This document shows positions 44,151 to 55,710 of a stretch of DNA of 64,000 bases, piece after piece. This DNA comes from Neoarius graeffei (Eukaryota; Chordata; Actinopteri; Siluriformes; Ariidae): NCBI RefSeq assembly GCF_027579695.1, contig NC_083576.1:35345760-35409759 (forward strand), read 5' to 3'. The translations under genes and the position numbers were made by a program. Position 1 is the stretch's first letter; the number at the start of each line of letters is the position of its first letter. The notes under the pieces are model-generated. The model worked only from the letters and a program-made list of their open reading frames with translations, was not told the DNA's origin and made no database searches.

Positions 44151-45752
44151 CAGTGGTGCTTGAAAGTTTGTGAACCCTTTAGAATTTTCTATATTTCTGC
44201 ATAAATATGACCGAAAACATCATCAGATTTTCACACAAGTCCTAAAAGTAGATAAAGAGAACCCAGTCAAACAAATGAGGCAAAAATATTATACTTGGTC
44301 ATTTATTTATTGAGGAAAATGATCCAATATTACATATCTGTGAGTGGCAAAAGTATGTGAACCTTTGCTTTCAGTATCTGGTGTGACCCCCTTGTGCAGC
44401 AATAACTGCAACTAAACATTTGCGGTAACTGTTGATCAGTCCTGCACACCGGCTTGGAGGAATTTTAGCCCATTCCTCCGTACAGAACAGCTTCAACTCT
44501 GGGATGTTGGTGGGTTTCCTCACATGAACTGCTCGTTTCAGGTCCTTCCACAATATTTTGATTGGATTAAGGTCAGGACTTTGACTTGGCCATTCCAAAA
44601 CATTAACTTTATTCTTCTTTAACCATTCTTTGGTAGAACGACTTGTGTGCTTAGGGTCGTTGTCTTGCTGCATGACCCACCTTCTCTTGAGATGGACAGA
44701 TGTCCTGACATTTTCCTTTAGAATTTGCTGCTATAATTCAGAATTCATTGTTCCAGCAATGATGGCAAGCTGTCCTGGCCCAGATGCAGCAAAACAGGCC
44801 CAAACCATGATACTACCACCACCATGTTTCACAGATGGGATAAGGTTCTTATGCTGGAATGCAGTGTTTCTCCTTTCTCCAAACATGATACTTCTCATTT
44901 AAACCAAAAAGCTCTATTTTGGTCTCATCCATCCACAAAACATTTTTCCAATAGCGTTCAGGCTTGTCCATGTGATCTTTAGCAAACTGTAGATGAGCAG
45001 GAATGCTCATTTTGGAGAGCAATGGCTTTCTCCTTGCAACCCTGCCATGAACACCATTGTTGTTCAGTGTTCTCCTGATGGTGGACTCATGAACATTAAC
45101 ATTAGCCAATGTGAGAGAGGCCTTCAGTTGCTTAGAAGTTACCCTGGGGTCCTTTGTGACCTCGCTGACTATTACACGCCTTGCTCTTGGAGTGATCTTT
45201 GTTGGTCGACCACTCCTGGGGAGGGTAACAATGGTCTTGAATTTCCTCCATTTGTTCACAATGTGTCTGACTGTGGATGGGTGGAGTCCAAACTCTTCAG
45301 AGATGGTTTTGTAACCTTTTCCAGCCTGATGAGCATCAACAACGCTTTTTCTGAGGTCCTCAGAAATCTCCTTTGTTCGTGGCATGATACACTTCCACAA
45401 ACATGTGTTGTGAAGATCAGATGTTGATAGATCCCTGTTCTTTAAATAAAACAGGGTGCCTACTCACACCTAATTGTCATCCCACTGATTGAAAACACCT
45501 GACTCTAATTTCACCTTCAAATTAACTGCTAATCCTAGGGGTTCACATACTTTTGCCACTCACAGATATGTAATATTGGATCATTTTCCTCAATAAGTAA
45601 ATGTTCAAGTATAATATTTTTGTCTCATTTGTTTAAGTGGGTTCTCTTTATCTACTTTTAGGACTTGTGTGGAAATCTGATGATGTTTTTGGTCATATTT
45701 ATGCAGAAATATAGAAAATTCTAAAGGGTTCACAAACTTTCAAGCACCACTG
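44151..45752 (-). mobile_element. Tc1-like element T-B, copy 1 (1602 bp)
   Basis: TA duplications at 44149-44150 and 45753-45754. Terminal repeats start CAGTGGTGCTTGAAAGTTTG and match inversely at the right end for about 200 bases. A nearly full transposase lies on the minus strand. A second copy is at 54464-56249. Confidence 0.92.
44371..45400 (-). pseudogene. Tc1-like transposase of T-B copy 1
   Basis: The N-terminal half (from 45400) has the paired-like DNA-binding region (KEISEDLRKSVVDAHQAGKG, HPSTVRHIVNKW, GRPTKITPRARR). The first catalytic block is WMDETKIELFG. After breaks around 44850-44680 the second block QQDNDPKHTS and SPDLNPIKILWKDLK follow. The third catalytic residue should be Glu (NPIENLW in T-A); here it is Lys. 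Length fits the family's usual ~340 residues, but the product cannot be active. Confidence 0.85.
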
Positions 45753-45754
45753 TA

Positions 45755-46038
45755 GTAGCATAACATATGACCTGTATCGATTAGACTTAGTGCCTCCATT
45801 TTTTTCATTCTTGTGTTATTTGCAGGTTAAACTAAATTTCCTTTTTAGTGTTATTAGACTAATTTTTACTTTCATTTTGCATAATTGTAAAATGGCTCTC
45901 ATCAGTGGATGGGTGAATGGATGTCATCATTTAAATGCTCATATTTACAGTTCACTCATCACTAGCTGATGTTTGTCTGAAATGAGATGTAGGCCTATTA
46001 TATTTGACATACCACCCAAATACACTGCACATTCAAAT
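45755..46038. other. Unassigned spacer
   Basis: No recognisable feature. Confidence 0.3.
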
Positions 46039-46423
46039 CTCATCTCTCATCTCATCTCATTATCTCTAGCCGCTTTATCCTGTTCTACAGGGTCGCAGGC
46101 AAGCAGGAGCCTATCCCAGCTGACTACGGGCGAAAGGCGGGGTACACCCTGGACAAGTCGCCAGGTCATCACAGGGCTGACACATAGACACAGACAACCA
46201 TTCACACTCACATTCACACCTACGGTCAATTTAGAGTCACCAGTTAACCTAACCTGCATGTCTTTGGACTGTGGGGGAAACCGGAGCACCTGGAGGAAAC
46301 CCACACGGACACGGGGAGAACATGCAAACTCCGCACAGTAAGGCCCTCACCAGCCACGGGGCTCGAACCCGGACCTTCTTGCTATGAGGCAACAGCGCTA
46401 ACCACTACACCACCGTGCCGCCC
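46039..46423 (-). mobile_element. S1 SINE
   Basis: Full-length modules in minus orientation with a tctcatctcatctcat tail repeat. No convincing flanking duplication; (AAT)n follows the head. Confidence 0.82.
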
Positions 46424-46499
46424 ATAATAATAATTATTATTCTCAAGCAGGTGTTGTGCTGTTTTTCTTGAAAGAAACCAAGTAATAAATGAGCAAAGG

Positions 46500-47000
46500 T
46501 CCCTCTCAAATCTTTTCCCTTCACATTTCCAAGACTTTTCTCAAAATTATGGATGTTCCTAATAACGCCATCTTCTGCAGAAAATCTGTTCTAATTTCTA
46601 TTCCCAACTTTTCCAACCACTGATTCAATCTCTTTGTCACTGTGCCTCGGGCACCAACAACAGTTGGAACTATTTCCACTTTCTTCATACCCCAAAGCCA
46701 TGCTACCTCTCTTTTCAAGTCTTGGTACTTCTCTATCTTTTCGTGCTTTTTAGCACCATTATGTCAGCTTTTTAGCAGCAATGTCAATCATTATGCACAT
46801 TTTATCTTTTTTGTAAATGATGATCAGATCAGGCCTCCTTGCCTCTATAACACTGTCACATTGCACATTGAAATTCCACAAGAACTTCACCTCTTCATTT
46901 TCTGTCACTCCTTCTGGTTTATGTTCATACCATTTCTCACACCTTTCTAACCCCCATTTTCCGCACAGCTTCCAGTGTACAATATGGGCTATGTTATCAT
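46500..47000 (-). pseudogene. C-terminal part of a LINE (family Q)
   Basis: Minus strand: DNIAHIVHWKLCGKWG (about 46997-46950), WYEHKPEGV, IEARRPDLIIIYKKD (about 46845-46800) and, after a frame change, VPTVVGARGTVTKRL and KMALLGTSIILRKVL (46718-46521). These blocks belong to a LINE-type RT family known to me by pattern only. It is colinear with 51398-52050 and was separated from it by the Tol2-like element. Confidence 0.65.
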
Positions 47001-50000
47001 CAGTGTTGTATAAAGTACTGGGAAATCACACTCAAGTAAAAGTATTGGTACCCTTCCAAAAAATGACTTTGGTAAAAGTCAAAGTCACTGACTGAAATGT
47101 TACTTGAGTTAAAATCTTAAAGTATCTGACATTTCTTGCACTTAAGTATGACAAGTAATGTAATTAAAAGTACACGGTAAAAGTAAACAAGCAAAGGCAA
47201 TCTGAATTTGTAATATTTTGGTAAGCTGAAGGTAATTTGTCACCAATGGTTCATGACAAGCATTTACACTGCTGAAAATAGAGGTGCACACAACCATTAT
47301 AAACAAGAAAAAAATAAATTGGGAGAAAAATGAAGCTGCCTATCTGACATCTGAAGATGGAGACCACAGTTTTGACACTTCTCATTTTTTTCCCTTTGTT
47401 TTTTAAACTAAGAGAAAGTACTGAAAATTAGGCATACATCACACCATTAAGAAAAAAAAAGCTGCTACTGTTCTTGCACTTTATAAACTATGGAGGTGCA
47501 TACACGACCAATTGCTGTCATAATAATCAAAAGAAAAAAGTAATTTGGAGAAAACTGAAGCTTATCTGGCATCTGAAGAGGGTGACCACAGTTTGAAACC
47601 TTTTTTTGAAAAATAAAATAGTACTGAAAATGAGGCGTACATCACACCAAGACAAAATATAAAACAAAAAAAGAGCTGCTACCGTTATTGCACTTTATAA
47701 ACTAAATCTTAACATTTAACATAGCACCAACAGATTTTCTTTTTGCACATTCAAGCCCCACTTCCCCATCCCCAATACACACTTTTGCCCTTGACCTTTT
47801 TATTCTTCCCCTCTAACTTGAACCTCCTTTGAGGTCATCCTTGCACATAACCCCCACCATCACTTGAAACTGTAAAACTTTCTGTTCATCTTCAAAAGCA
47901 GCTGGCTTTCAAAATGCCTAGAATTTAGCCGTACTCTTCGTGGGCTGAAAACAAGCCCTGCTATGCTGAACAGCCTTTTGCATGCTGCTGATGCTGGCAG
48001 TGGTGTGTTGAGCTTGACAGACAGCTTGCAAACAGAAGGGAAGGACTTCAGTAAGTCCATGTGGTCAGCTGAGCAGGACAGGTAGGCATCCAACTGTTTG
48101 GCACCATCTTGGGTCTTCGACACCTGCAGGGACGAGAAGAAGTCATCCTCATCTGATGAACTCGACCTGGTCGCACCCGGCTGGAGGGAGGGATCCTCTA
48201 TATGCTGCTTGATGTAATTGATTCCTGAAATATAGAAAGTTACAGTACTTAAATGATGCAATGCAACCTTCTACCATGTTGTGATATCAGCCTAAGGAAG
48301 TGAAACATTAAAGTACTATTTGAATTTATTTTTTTGCACTCATTGTCCAATTTCATGCACCTACAACAAACATGCAAAACTGTTAATATTACAAAGTGTC
48401 GAGACACAAACACTCTTAACTATATGCATGCCTTACCCATTTTGATGGTAGCGTCGTCTTTCGTCCATGTCGTTCAGAATTTGGGAAGAAGAATTGCAGC
48501 TGCAACCAGCTCAGCATCCCTGAACATGTGCCCAAAACGGTTCTGAATTCCAGACTGTAGAGCATCAACAAGAGGCCTGCAGTACTTCAGCTGCAACTTG
48601 ACCTTGTCGAGTTTGACCGTCAGCAGGTGGATTGTAGGAAGTAGCCACCCCATTTGTGCGTTGGTCTCTGCTTGCAGTATGTTGGTTGCTTGGGCGACAG
48701 GGCTCATTACAGCAGCATATTCAGTGAGAAATGCAAGTTCCGCTGGGTTGAACCTGTGTTGACAAAAAAAAAAAAGAACATACACGACACCTGGATATTT
48801 GTTAGATGGAACCAAGAATTATACATGAACACAAAATAGAAATTTCACAGTTCTGATACAATGTGAAAAAAATAGCACCTATGATGAAAAACAAAAAACA
48901 CTGGAAATCTGTTTTGTTTATCTGTATCTGTTATTCCATATTTACTTTAATTAAAAAAAACATACAATTCTTAGGTCTACTTACATTGGGACCTTCAAGT
49001 CGGTAGCAATAGCTCTTAGGGCCCCCTCTCCCTTCTCTTTATTAATCCGGAGTAGGCGTTCCACGGCCATGAACAAGGAATTCCACCTTGTTTTATTTGG
49101 TCTTAGAAGCTGAATGGAACAAACATCTTCAATCATCTCAGCTGCAAGTGTGGATCTTCCACATTTGTTCCATAGGCTGTAACACTTGCCAAACGTTGCA
49201 TGGTGCAGCTTTTTGTATGCATCATTGGAGATTGCATTTTTGGAATCTTCACTAGCGATTAGATTTAAGATATGACAAGCACAGCGTTGGTGTCTCGGTA
49301 GTTGAAATTCAAAGCCATCATCTTCATTTAGAAGAGCTGCCGTATCAACGTACTGTACATCTTCGTCCTCATCCACTCCACCATCGTCTTCCTCTTCAGA
49401 CTGTGCAGACTCTTCAGCTTCCTCAACTCCCTCCACATTGGTGTTCTCATCTTCCCCAAACACTCGGAAAGCCTTGACAAAGTTCGAACCATTATCAGTG
49501 GTCGTCCTCACAATCTTGCCTCGAATCTCGAATTCCGCGTGTATGTCATTCAGAGCATTGGCTAGCAGGTCAAATGTGTGTGAACCCCTCAACTGTCTGC
49601 AAGCTAAGGCTGCTGAACATCTTTGAAGAGTCTCAGGGTCAATCCAGTGTGCAGTAACACGGATGAAGCCTCACCTTCTGACAGACTAACAGTTGGTAGT
49701 AGTGGCAATGTGGTCGACCCCCTTCATTGCCTCAGTCAGAGCTGTTTTCATTTGTTTGAAGCCATCATCAATCATGGAGGTGAGAGTCACTCGGGACATC
49801 ATTTTGGCATTAGGGACAAGGTCCTTAACTAATTCTCTGAAAGGTTCCTGCTCAACTACAGAAAATGGCCGAAGCCCATGTACAACATATTTAACGACGG
49901 CCTTGTCAATTCTCTTCTGAGGTGTCATGGTCAAGGACTGTGTTAACGTGGCCTGCTTGCTGGTGGTGGATGCTCCACTGACCCTTTTCCGCTTTGCTGT

Positions 50001-51389
50001 GGTCAGCTCGATGTATTTTTGAACATGGTGCGGATGCTTTCTCTGAAACAGACAAAAAAAAGGACACACACTGTATTTAGTCAAACTGAACACAAATTAA
50101 CTCACCCACACATTACTTACAAACAGTGCATCACATTTACCAATTTGCTTAAGTTGCTAAATAAAACATGCTGTACACATAAAACATAGGCTTACATTTA
50201 GTGCCAATGATGAATTGGTTGGAATTGAATATTTAAAATTGGACTTATTTAAAAAGAGCATTTAACTTGTGATATAGTAATATTTAGGATAGTAGAAAAT
50301 CATAGTATGATTTTGTTTAATTTACTGTCTTGCAGTATAGTCTGGATTATCATGAAGATAGTAAAAATTGTTTGAAGAATCTGTGAGTTACATCACAGCT
50401 TAAATGTATTTGAATGTCAAATATTCAAAATCAAACTGTAGGTTATGTCGCCATGGGCATCGCAGCAGCTAGCACTGAAATTCGACAGTGTAGCAGTTCA
50501 CCAAGACAGAATTGCAAGCTTTGCTAACCCTTGCTTTGTTACTTAGATAGCAGAAGCACACACACAGCTCGTTTCAATTGTGTTAATGGTTTTTTTTTTC
50601 ATTTTGAACTTGTATGCCAGTTTTCCCTATTCGTCCTCCTTACACTTACAGCTATGCCTTTCCTTGAGCCGAAAAGGCTCGCAGCTAGGTAGCCTGCTAC
50701 AGCCAACAAATGCCAAAACCGCGTGGAACCGAAGAACAAAGTTCGTTTGTACAGGAATGCTCAAGGTTTCACAATTGTGTCTAGAATATTCATACTATGG
50801 TTGCTGAAATGGGAATATACTGTAACAATTTCATAAACCTAGAACTTACCACGATGTGTTTCTTTAGATTGGACAGGGAGTTTCTATAAGATAGAATTTC
50901 CACGTTTTTTGGAAGGCATAAGAGGCACTTCATTCGATAGGACGAATCCTTCACATCAACGTAAGAGAACATTGTGTTCAAATACGGCCAGGGGTGCTCA
51001 TCATCAGGTTCCTCTTCATTTGTAGCCGAAGTAGCTGCTGTCTCCTCTTCCATCAGGGCTGTTGATTGCGAAGCTAGCTTTCTGCTTACTGCGTGAAGCC
51101 AACAGGTGTAGCCTATTGGTTGTCATGCGCAAGTGGTGAACAAGCCCAGGCACGTCCTGACTTCGTTGCAGTCAGTGGGGTTAAAACACTTTTTTTTTCC
51201 TTTCTTTTTTTGTAACGAGTAACTAAACGGCTCTTTGAAAATGTATTGGAGTAAAAGTATGCAATTAAGTTAAAAAATATAGTGAAGTAAAAGTGAAAGT
51301 TCTCAAAAATTTGAAAACTCAAGTAAAGTACAAAATCTCCCAAAATGTACTTAAGTACAGTTGGTACATAAATTCTTTGAACATCACTT
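47001..51389 (-). mobile_element. Tol2-like hAT element (about 4.4 kb), nearly full length
   Basis: Left end CAGTGTTGTATAAAG; right end CTTTGAACATCACTT, its diverged inverse. Subterminal aagtaaaagta-type motifs repeat at both ends as in Tol2 relatives. All transposase exons are present in order on the minus strand. Expected 8-bp duplications are no longer recognisable. It inserted in LINE family Q. Confidence 0.82.
47866..51053 (-). pseudogene. Tol2-like hAT transposase, four exons, inactivated
   Basis: Exon 1 (51053-50850): BED-type finger (CLLC...NLKKHI), donor GTAAGT. Exon 2 (50042-48985): KHPHHVQKY, TLTSMIDDGFKQMKTA, VRTTTDNGSNFVKAF and CACHILNLI, then LRPNKTRWNSLF. Exon 3 (about 48756-48438): AELAFLTEYA, QMGWLLPTIH, VAAAILLPKF. 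Exon 4 (about 48233-47866): SSSSDEDDFFSSL and the dimerisation block PLPASAACKRLFS. Stops: TAG 49688-49686, TGA 49673-49671, TGA 48476-48474. The Glu expected in ASAACERLFS is Lys (47979-47977). Exon phases and order fit Tol2. Cut-and-paste function is lost. Confidence 0.88.
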
Positions 51390-51397
51390 TTTGTATG

Positions 51398-52050
51398 TAG
51401 AGCCCCAAACATTTTCATCACCTTCCTCATTTTCCTGTCCATGCTGCGCATTTCTTCCTGACTCCATTTCAGTATCCCCGCTCCATACCTTAACACCGAT
51501 ACAGCCCATGCACTGATTGCCAAAATCATATTCCTTCTATTCAATCTCGAACCTAGTACCAACTTTAACCTCCTGAAATATTCCTTTTCAACCAATTCCT
51601 TCATTTCTTCTTCCTTCACTTTGGAAAACTCCAATATTCTTAGATATTTATATCCTGAATCCTCAACATCCTGCAGTCCCTTTCCATCCAGAAGGGTTAT
51701 TCCTTCAGTTGTAGTTACCTTTCCTCTTTGAATGATTAGTACCCCACATTTGTTTCTACCAAATTCCATCCCAATATCACGACCGTACACATGTACTGTA
51801 TCAGTGAGTCAATTTGCGTTTTGGTCTTCCCAAAAAGTTTCGGATCGTCCATGAATAATAGATGGTTGATCCTCAATTTCTTTTTACTCCACTCATAGCC
51901 CATTTTATTTTTCCACATCAGCAGTGTCAAGGGTATCATGCAAAGAACAAAAAGAAGTGGTGACAGACTGTCCCCCTGAAATATTCCTCTTCTGATATGT
52001 CCTTCTCCCAACATTTAGCCAAAAGAGGTTAACTCGGATCTGTTTCGACC
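51398..52050 (-). pseudogene. RT of LINE family Q
   Basis: Minus strand from about 52050: LTSFG, then IRRGIFQGDSLSPLLF (RT motif), INHLLFMDDPKLFGKTK (the FMDD catalytic box), DIGMEFGRNKCGV, YKYLRILEFSKV, LNRRNMILAISAWAVSVLRYGAGIL and MRKVMKMFGALH. One frame change is near 51790. The frame is lost at the Tol2-like insertion. Order with 46500-47000 and 57030-57227 suggests one ancestral element. Confidence 0.8.
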
Positions 52051-52469
52051 TCACTCTGACCGTCACTATGGTCTAAAAAAGGAATGATCACCTTCGTTCT
52101 GCCTATCACCGAGACCATATGTGAACAAAGTCATGTCCATGACCTCTGGAAGCAGAACAACTCGCATTATAAATAGCAGAGATTGCTCCCGGTTCAGTCT
52201 CTCACCTTGATCGCCTCGTACAAGACCGTAAGTAAGAGACACGTAAAGTAAGAAATCCTGATTTCTTTGCTTCACATTCCACTAATTCGTTACCTGCGTG
52301 GTACGGGTGCCTTGTGTCCCCAAGGATTGTTGTGGTTTGTGTATTTCTGAGCTACGTGCTTAGCTTAATTTGGCGGTAGGCTGTAAGCTTGTTTTTTCAG
52401 GTATCCTTTTTGTTTGATGTTATATGTGCTAGATTTCCGGGTAATCTGAGTTTATTACCACTGTGTGCC
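52051..52469 (+). promoter_or_regulatory. Possible LTR/promoter fragment
   Basis: A TATA-like ATTATAAATAGCAG at about 52156 and a donor-like CCGTAAGTAAG at about 52229 suggest retroelement LTR/leader sequence interrupted at 52470. The other part may be 53730-54010. No matching second copy exists in the window. Confidence 0.3.
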
Positions 52470-52600
52470 TATGGACCCTTTTCACGTGACGTCACGACAA
52501 ACGCGGCCGCCATTTTGGACGTGTACTACCAGTAGTTTACCACAGCCAACATTGAGGAACGGCAGCAAAGAAAGTTTTTACTTTCAGCAAGACTTCCATC

Positions 52601-52759
52601 ATGCCACTATATTGTTGTGCACCTGGATGTAGTAACCATCAACAAACAAGGCAAGGTTTATCATTTTATCGGATCCCGATGGAGAAGATGGATAGCGGCC
52701 ATTAGCAGATTGGCAACCCTCAGCATACCAACGCTTGTGTAGTGACCACTTTGTTGGAG
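52601..52759 (+). pseudogene. THAP finger exon, broken
   Basis: Begins MPLYCCAPGCSNHQQTRQG, then LSFYRIP, giving the first cysteine pair and the usual basic and Phe-Tyr-Arg block of a THAP finger. A TAG interrupts near 52699. The closing C..H pair is readable only in another frame (tgtgtagtgaccactttgtt, about 52735-52755), just before a GTAAGA donor. It is DNA-binding exon 1 of the transposase, as at 13853-14075. Confidence 0.65.
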
Positions 52760-53020
52760 GTAAGACGAATAAAATTAGCCAGAAAAGGCATTACATTGCT
52801 GTTAACATTCTGTGGCGGCGAGTGTGTAACCAAATAGGCTAAAATAACCCATTGTAACCTCTTTGTTCTTCTGTAGTAGCTATTGTTGACCAGCTAATGT
52901 CAACAAGTAGCTGGTGTGTTACTGTAGCAATGTTTACGTTCAGTCATTTGGATGACTGTTAAAACCTTACAGTCTCAAGTTTTTCCTTTACTGTATTTAC
53001 TAGTTTACTGTAATTATGAT

Positions 53021-53062
53021 CCGGCAGCTATTTACACCGGATCCAGTGTAAATAGCTGCCGG
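53021..53062. repeat. Perfect 17-bp inverted repeat (hairpin)
   Basis: CCGGCAGCTATTTACAC at 53021-53037 and its exact inverse at 53046-53062, with an 8-base loop. Confidence 0.95.
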
Positions 53063-53068
53063 AGCCAA

Positions 53069-53363
53069 CGTCCGAGGTTCCGGAGCGCGCGCCGGCTTGC
53101 TCTCCCTCAAATTAAGCAGCGCGCGCCGGCTTGCTCCCGGAGTGCTCCGGCCGAGGTTCCCCTCAAATTAAGCAGCGCGCGCCGGCTTGCTCCGGAGCAA
53201 GCCGGAGCGCGCTCCGTAACCTCGGCCGGAGCACTCCTGGAGCAAGCCGGAGTGCCCTCCGGAACCTCGGCCGGAGCACTCCGGGAGCAAGCCGGAGTGC
53301 CCTCCGGAACCTCGGCCGGAGCACTCCGGGAGCAAGCCGGAGCGCGCTCCGGAACCTCGGACA
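53069..53363. repeat. GC-rich palindromic minisatellite, 45-bp unit
   Basis: Units starting CTCGGCCGGAGC recur at 53221, 53266 and 53311, with a partial one at 53356 (period 45). The left part (53069-53195) has the same sequence inverted. Its start GTCCGAGGTTCCGG mirrors the end CCGGAACCTCGGAC, so the whole block can fold back. Confidence 0.88.
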
Positions 53364-53729
53364 TTGGCGTGTATGTGTATGGCGATGGGTTTTTAACGAC
53401 ATGGGTATACAGATCATGTGGGCCGAAGTCAGGTAAAGACGAGGGCTTCGTGTACTTCCGTACGTCAGTGAGCAATCCTGGTGGAAGCAGGTAAACGTCG
53501 TTCTCTAAGCCTGCTAACCTCAATTTTTGCAAATACCTCTCCCTCTGCTCGCCCTGTAAATGCCCTACGTCGCTGGATAGTGAAGGTGTTTTCTGCATCT
53601 CGCTCCTTTTTCTTTTATGTTTTTCGTTTGTCGCCTTCCTCGCATTCAAACTGATTCGAGCCGAAGTCCACTACATGTCCAAAATGGCGGTCGCGTTTAC
53701 GAAGGTCACGTGACTGAAAAGGGTCCATA

Positions 53730-54356
53730 CCGCTGTTCGCAGCCGTGGGCTTAGTGTGAGCCTACTAAGTGCGTTCGCGCGCTGGTGTCTAACGGACGCT
53801 GCCCTTTAGAGCTAAAGAGCGAGTTGAGAGACTCTCTTAAGCAACAAACGTTGTCTCTGTATGTGGTTTTCCCAAATTCACACGTAAGAAGGAGCCTAAA
53901 GAGAAACAGGACGAAGAGCATCTTTGCAATGCGCGTCCCCGATATCAGCATTAGTAGTTCTAAAGGCAATCGTACTGTCGTTGCTGAAGGCATTAGTAGT
54001 TGCTAAATCCAGTTGATAAGGTCGCATGGTGTTCATTTTTAACCAAAATCTAATGAAATATAAAATGTTTAAAATAAGATAATATATAGTATCATCTGGA
54101 AGCATGGCATATATAACGTGGCAATTAATTAATGAAACTATTTTACATTTTTTGGCAATTTTTTTATTCCAAGTGTGTTTTTAATTAAATGAACAAACGT
54201 TCACATGGAAGAATGAGCAAATAATAAGCTAAATAATTCAGTAAATATGTTCCCTGTGCTCATTCATTTCACTGTTGCCCCCCCAATCATGCAGTAAGGA
54301 TTATTTCAAGAGTTATCCACAATGTCAAGTGGGCAATGTTCTCCCTTATAAGTGCG

Positions 54357-54401
<45 letters not shown>

Positions 54402-54463
54402 GTTTTGATCTGTCTGTACCTAAGGAGGTGTGTGTGTGTATAATATATGTACACACATGCATA
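53730..54463. other. Unassigned, possibly LTR-related, with a (GA)n microsatellite
   Basis: Contains (GA)n at 54366-54399 and (TG)n near 54428. A 73-codon plus-strand frame at 53785-54006 has no recognisable domain, and I do not support it as a gene. Confidence 0.35.
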
Positions 54464-54683
54464 CAGTGGTGCTTAAAAGTTTGTGAACCCTTTAGAATTT
54501 TCTATATTTCTGCATAAATATGACCAAAAACATCATCAGATTTTTACACAAGTCCTAAAAGTAGATAAAGAGAACCCAGTTAAACAAAGGAGACAAAAAT
54601 ATTATACTTGGTCATTTATTTATTGAGGAAAATGATCCAATATTACATATCTGTGAGTGCCAAAAGTATGTGAACCTTTGCTT

Positions 54684-55510
54684 TCAGTATCTGGTGTGAC
54701 CCCCTTGTGCAGCAATAACTGCAACTAAACGTTTCCAGTAACTGTTGATTAGTCCTGCACACTGGCTTGGAGGAATTTTAGCCCATTCCTCTGTACAGAA
54801 CAGCTTCAACTCTGGGATGTTGGTGGATTTCCTCACATGAACTGCTCGCTTCAGGTCCTTCCACAACATTTTGATTGGATTAAGGTCAGGACTTTGACTT
54901 GGTCATTCCAAAACATTAACTTTATTCTTCTTTAACCATTCTTTGGTAGAATGACTTGTGTGCTTAGGGTCATTGTCTTGCTACATGACCCCCTTCTCTT
55001 GAGATTCAGTTCATGGACAGATGTCCTGACGTTTTCCTTTAGAATTCACTGGTATAATTCAGAATTCATTGTGCCATCAATGATGGCAGGCCATCTTGGC
55101 CCAGATGCAGCAAAATAGGCCCAAACCTTGATACTACCACCACCATGTTTCACAGATGGGATAAGGTTCTTATGTTGGAATGCAATGTTTTCCTTTCTCC
55201 AAACATAATGCTTCTTATTTAAACCAAAAGTTCTATTTTGTTCTCATCCATCCACAAAACATTTTTTAATAGCCTTCTGGCTTGTCCAAATGATCTCTGC
55301 CTTGCTCTTGGAGTGATCTTTGTTGGTTGACCACTCCTGGGGAGGGTAACAATGGTCTTGAATTTCCTTCATTTGTACACAATCTGTCTGACTGAGGATT
55401 GGTGGAGTCCAAACTCTTTAAAGATGGTTTTGTAATCTTTTCAATCCTAATGAGCATCAACAATGTTTTTTTTCTGAGATCCTCAGAAATCTCCTTTGTT
55501 CGTGCCATGA
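54684..55510 (-). pseudogene. Tc1-like transposase of T-B copy 2
   Basis: Start MARTKEISEDLRK (about 55508), then a large loss of the DNA-binding region. The C-terminal part has a PIKMLWKDLKRAVHVRK block (about 54880) and IPELKLFCTEEWAKIPPSQ. The third catalytic position is Lys again, as in copy 1. Confidence 0.78.
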
Positions 55511-55710
55511 TACACTTCCACAAACATGTGTTGTGAAGATCAGACTTTGATCTATCCATCTTCTTTAAATAAAACAGGGTGCTCACTCACATCTGATTGT
55601 CATCCCATTGACTGAAAACACCTGACTCTAATTTCACCTTCAAATTCACTGCTAATCCTAGAGGTTCGCATACTTTTGCCACTCACAGATATGTAATATT
55701 GGATCATTTT

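Larger units (their letters stand above)
52470..53729 (+). mobile_element. THAP-encoding TIR element (1260 bp) with hairpin and palindromic minisatellite
   Basis: Ends TATGGACCCTTTTCA at left and TATGGACCCTTTTCA in inverse at right. Inner parts GCGGCCGCCATTTTGGAC and GCGACCGCCATTTTGGAC also match. It contains a THAP exon, a perfect 17-bp hairpin and a 45-bp tandem repeat. No clear target duplication. Confidence 0.82.

Noticed and set aside
53107-53649. Long overlapping reading frames with a 15-residue repeat over the GC-rich minisatellite
   Set aside because: A 45-bp period (divisible by 3) in GC-rich sequence keeps frames open in several phases on both strands. There is no start context or domain support.
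52470-53729. 8-bp target duplication for the THAP element
   Set aside because: Flanks TGTGTGCC and CCGCTGTT do not match, so insertion class could not be confirmed from the duplication.
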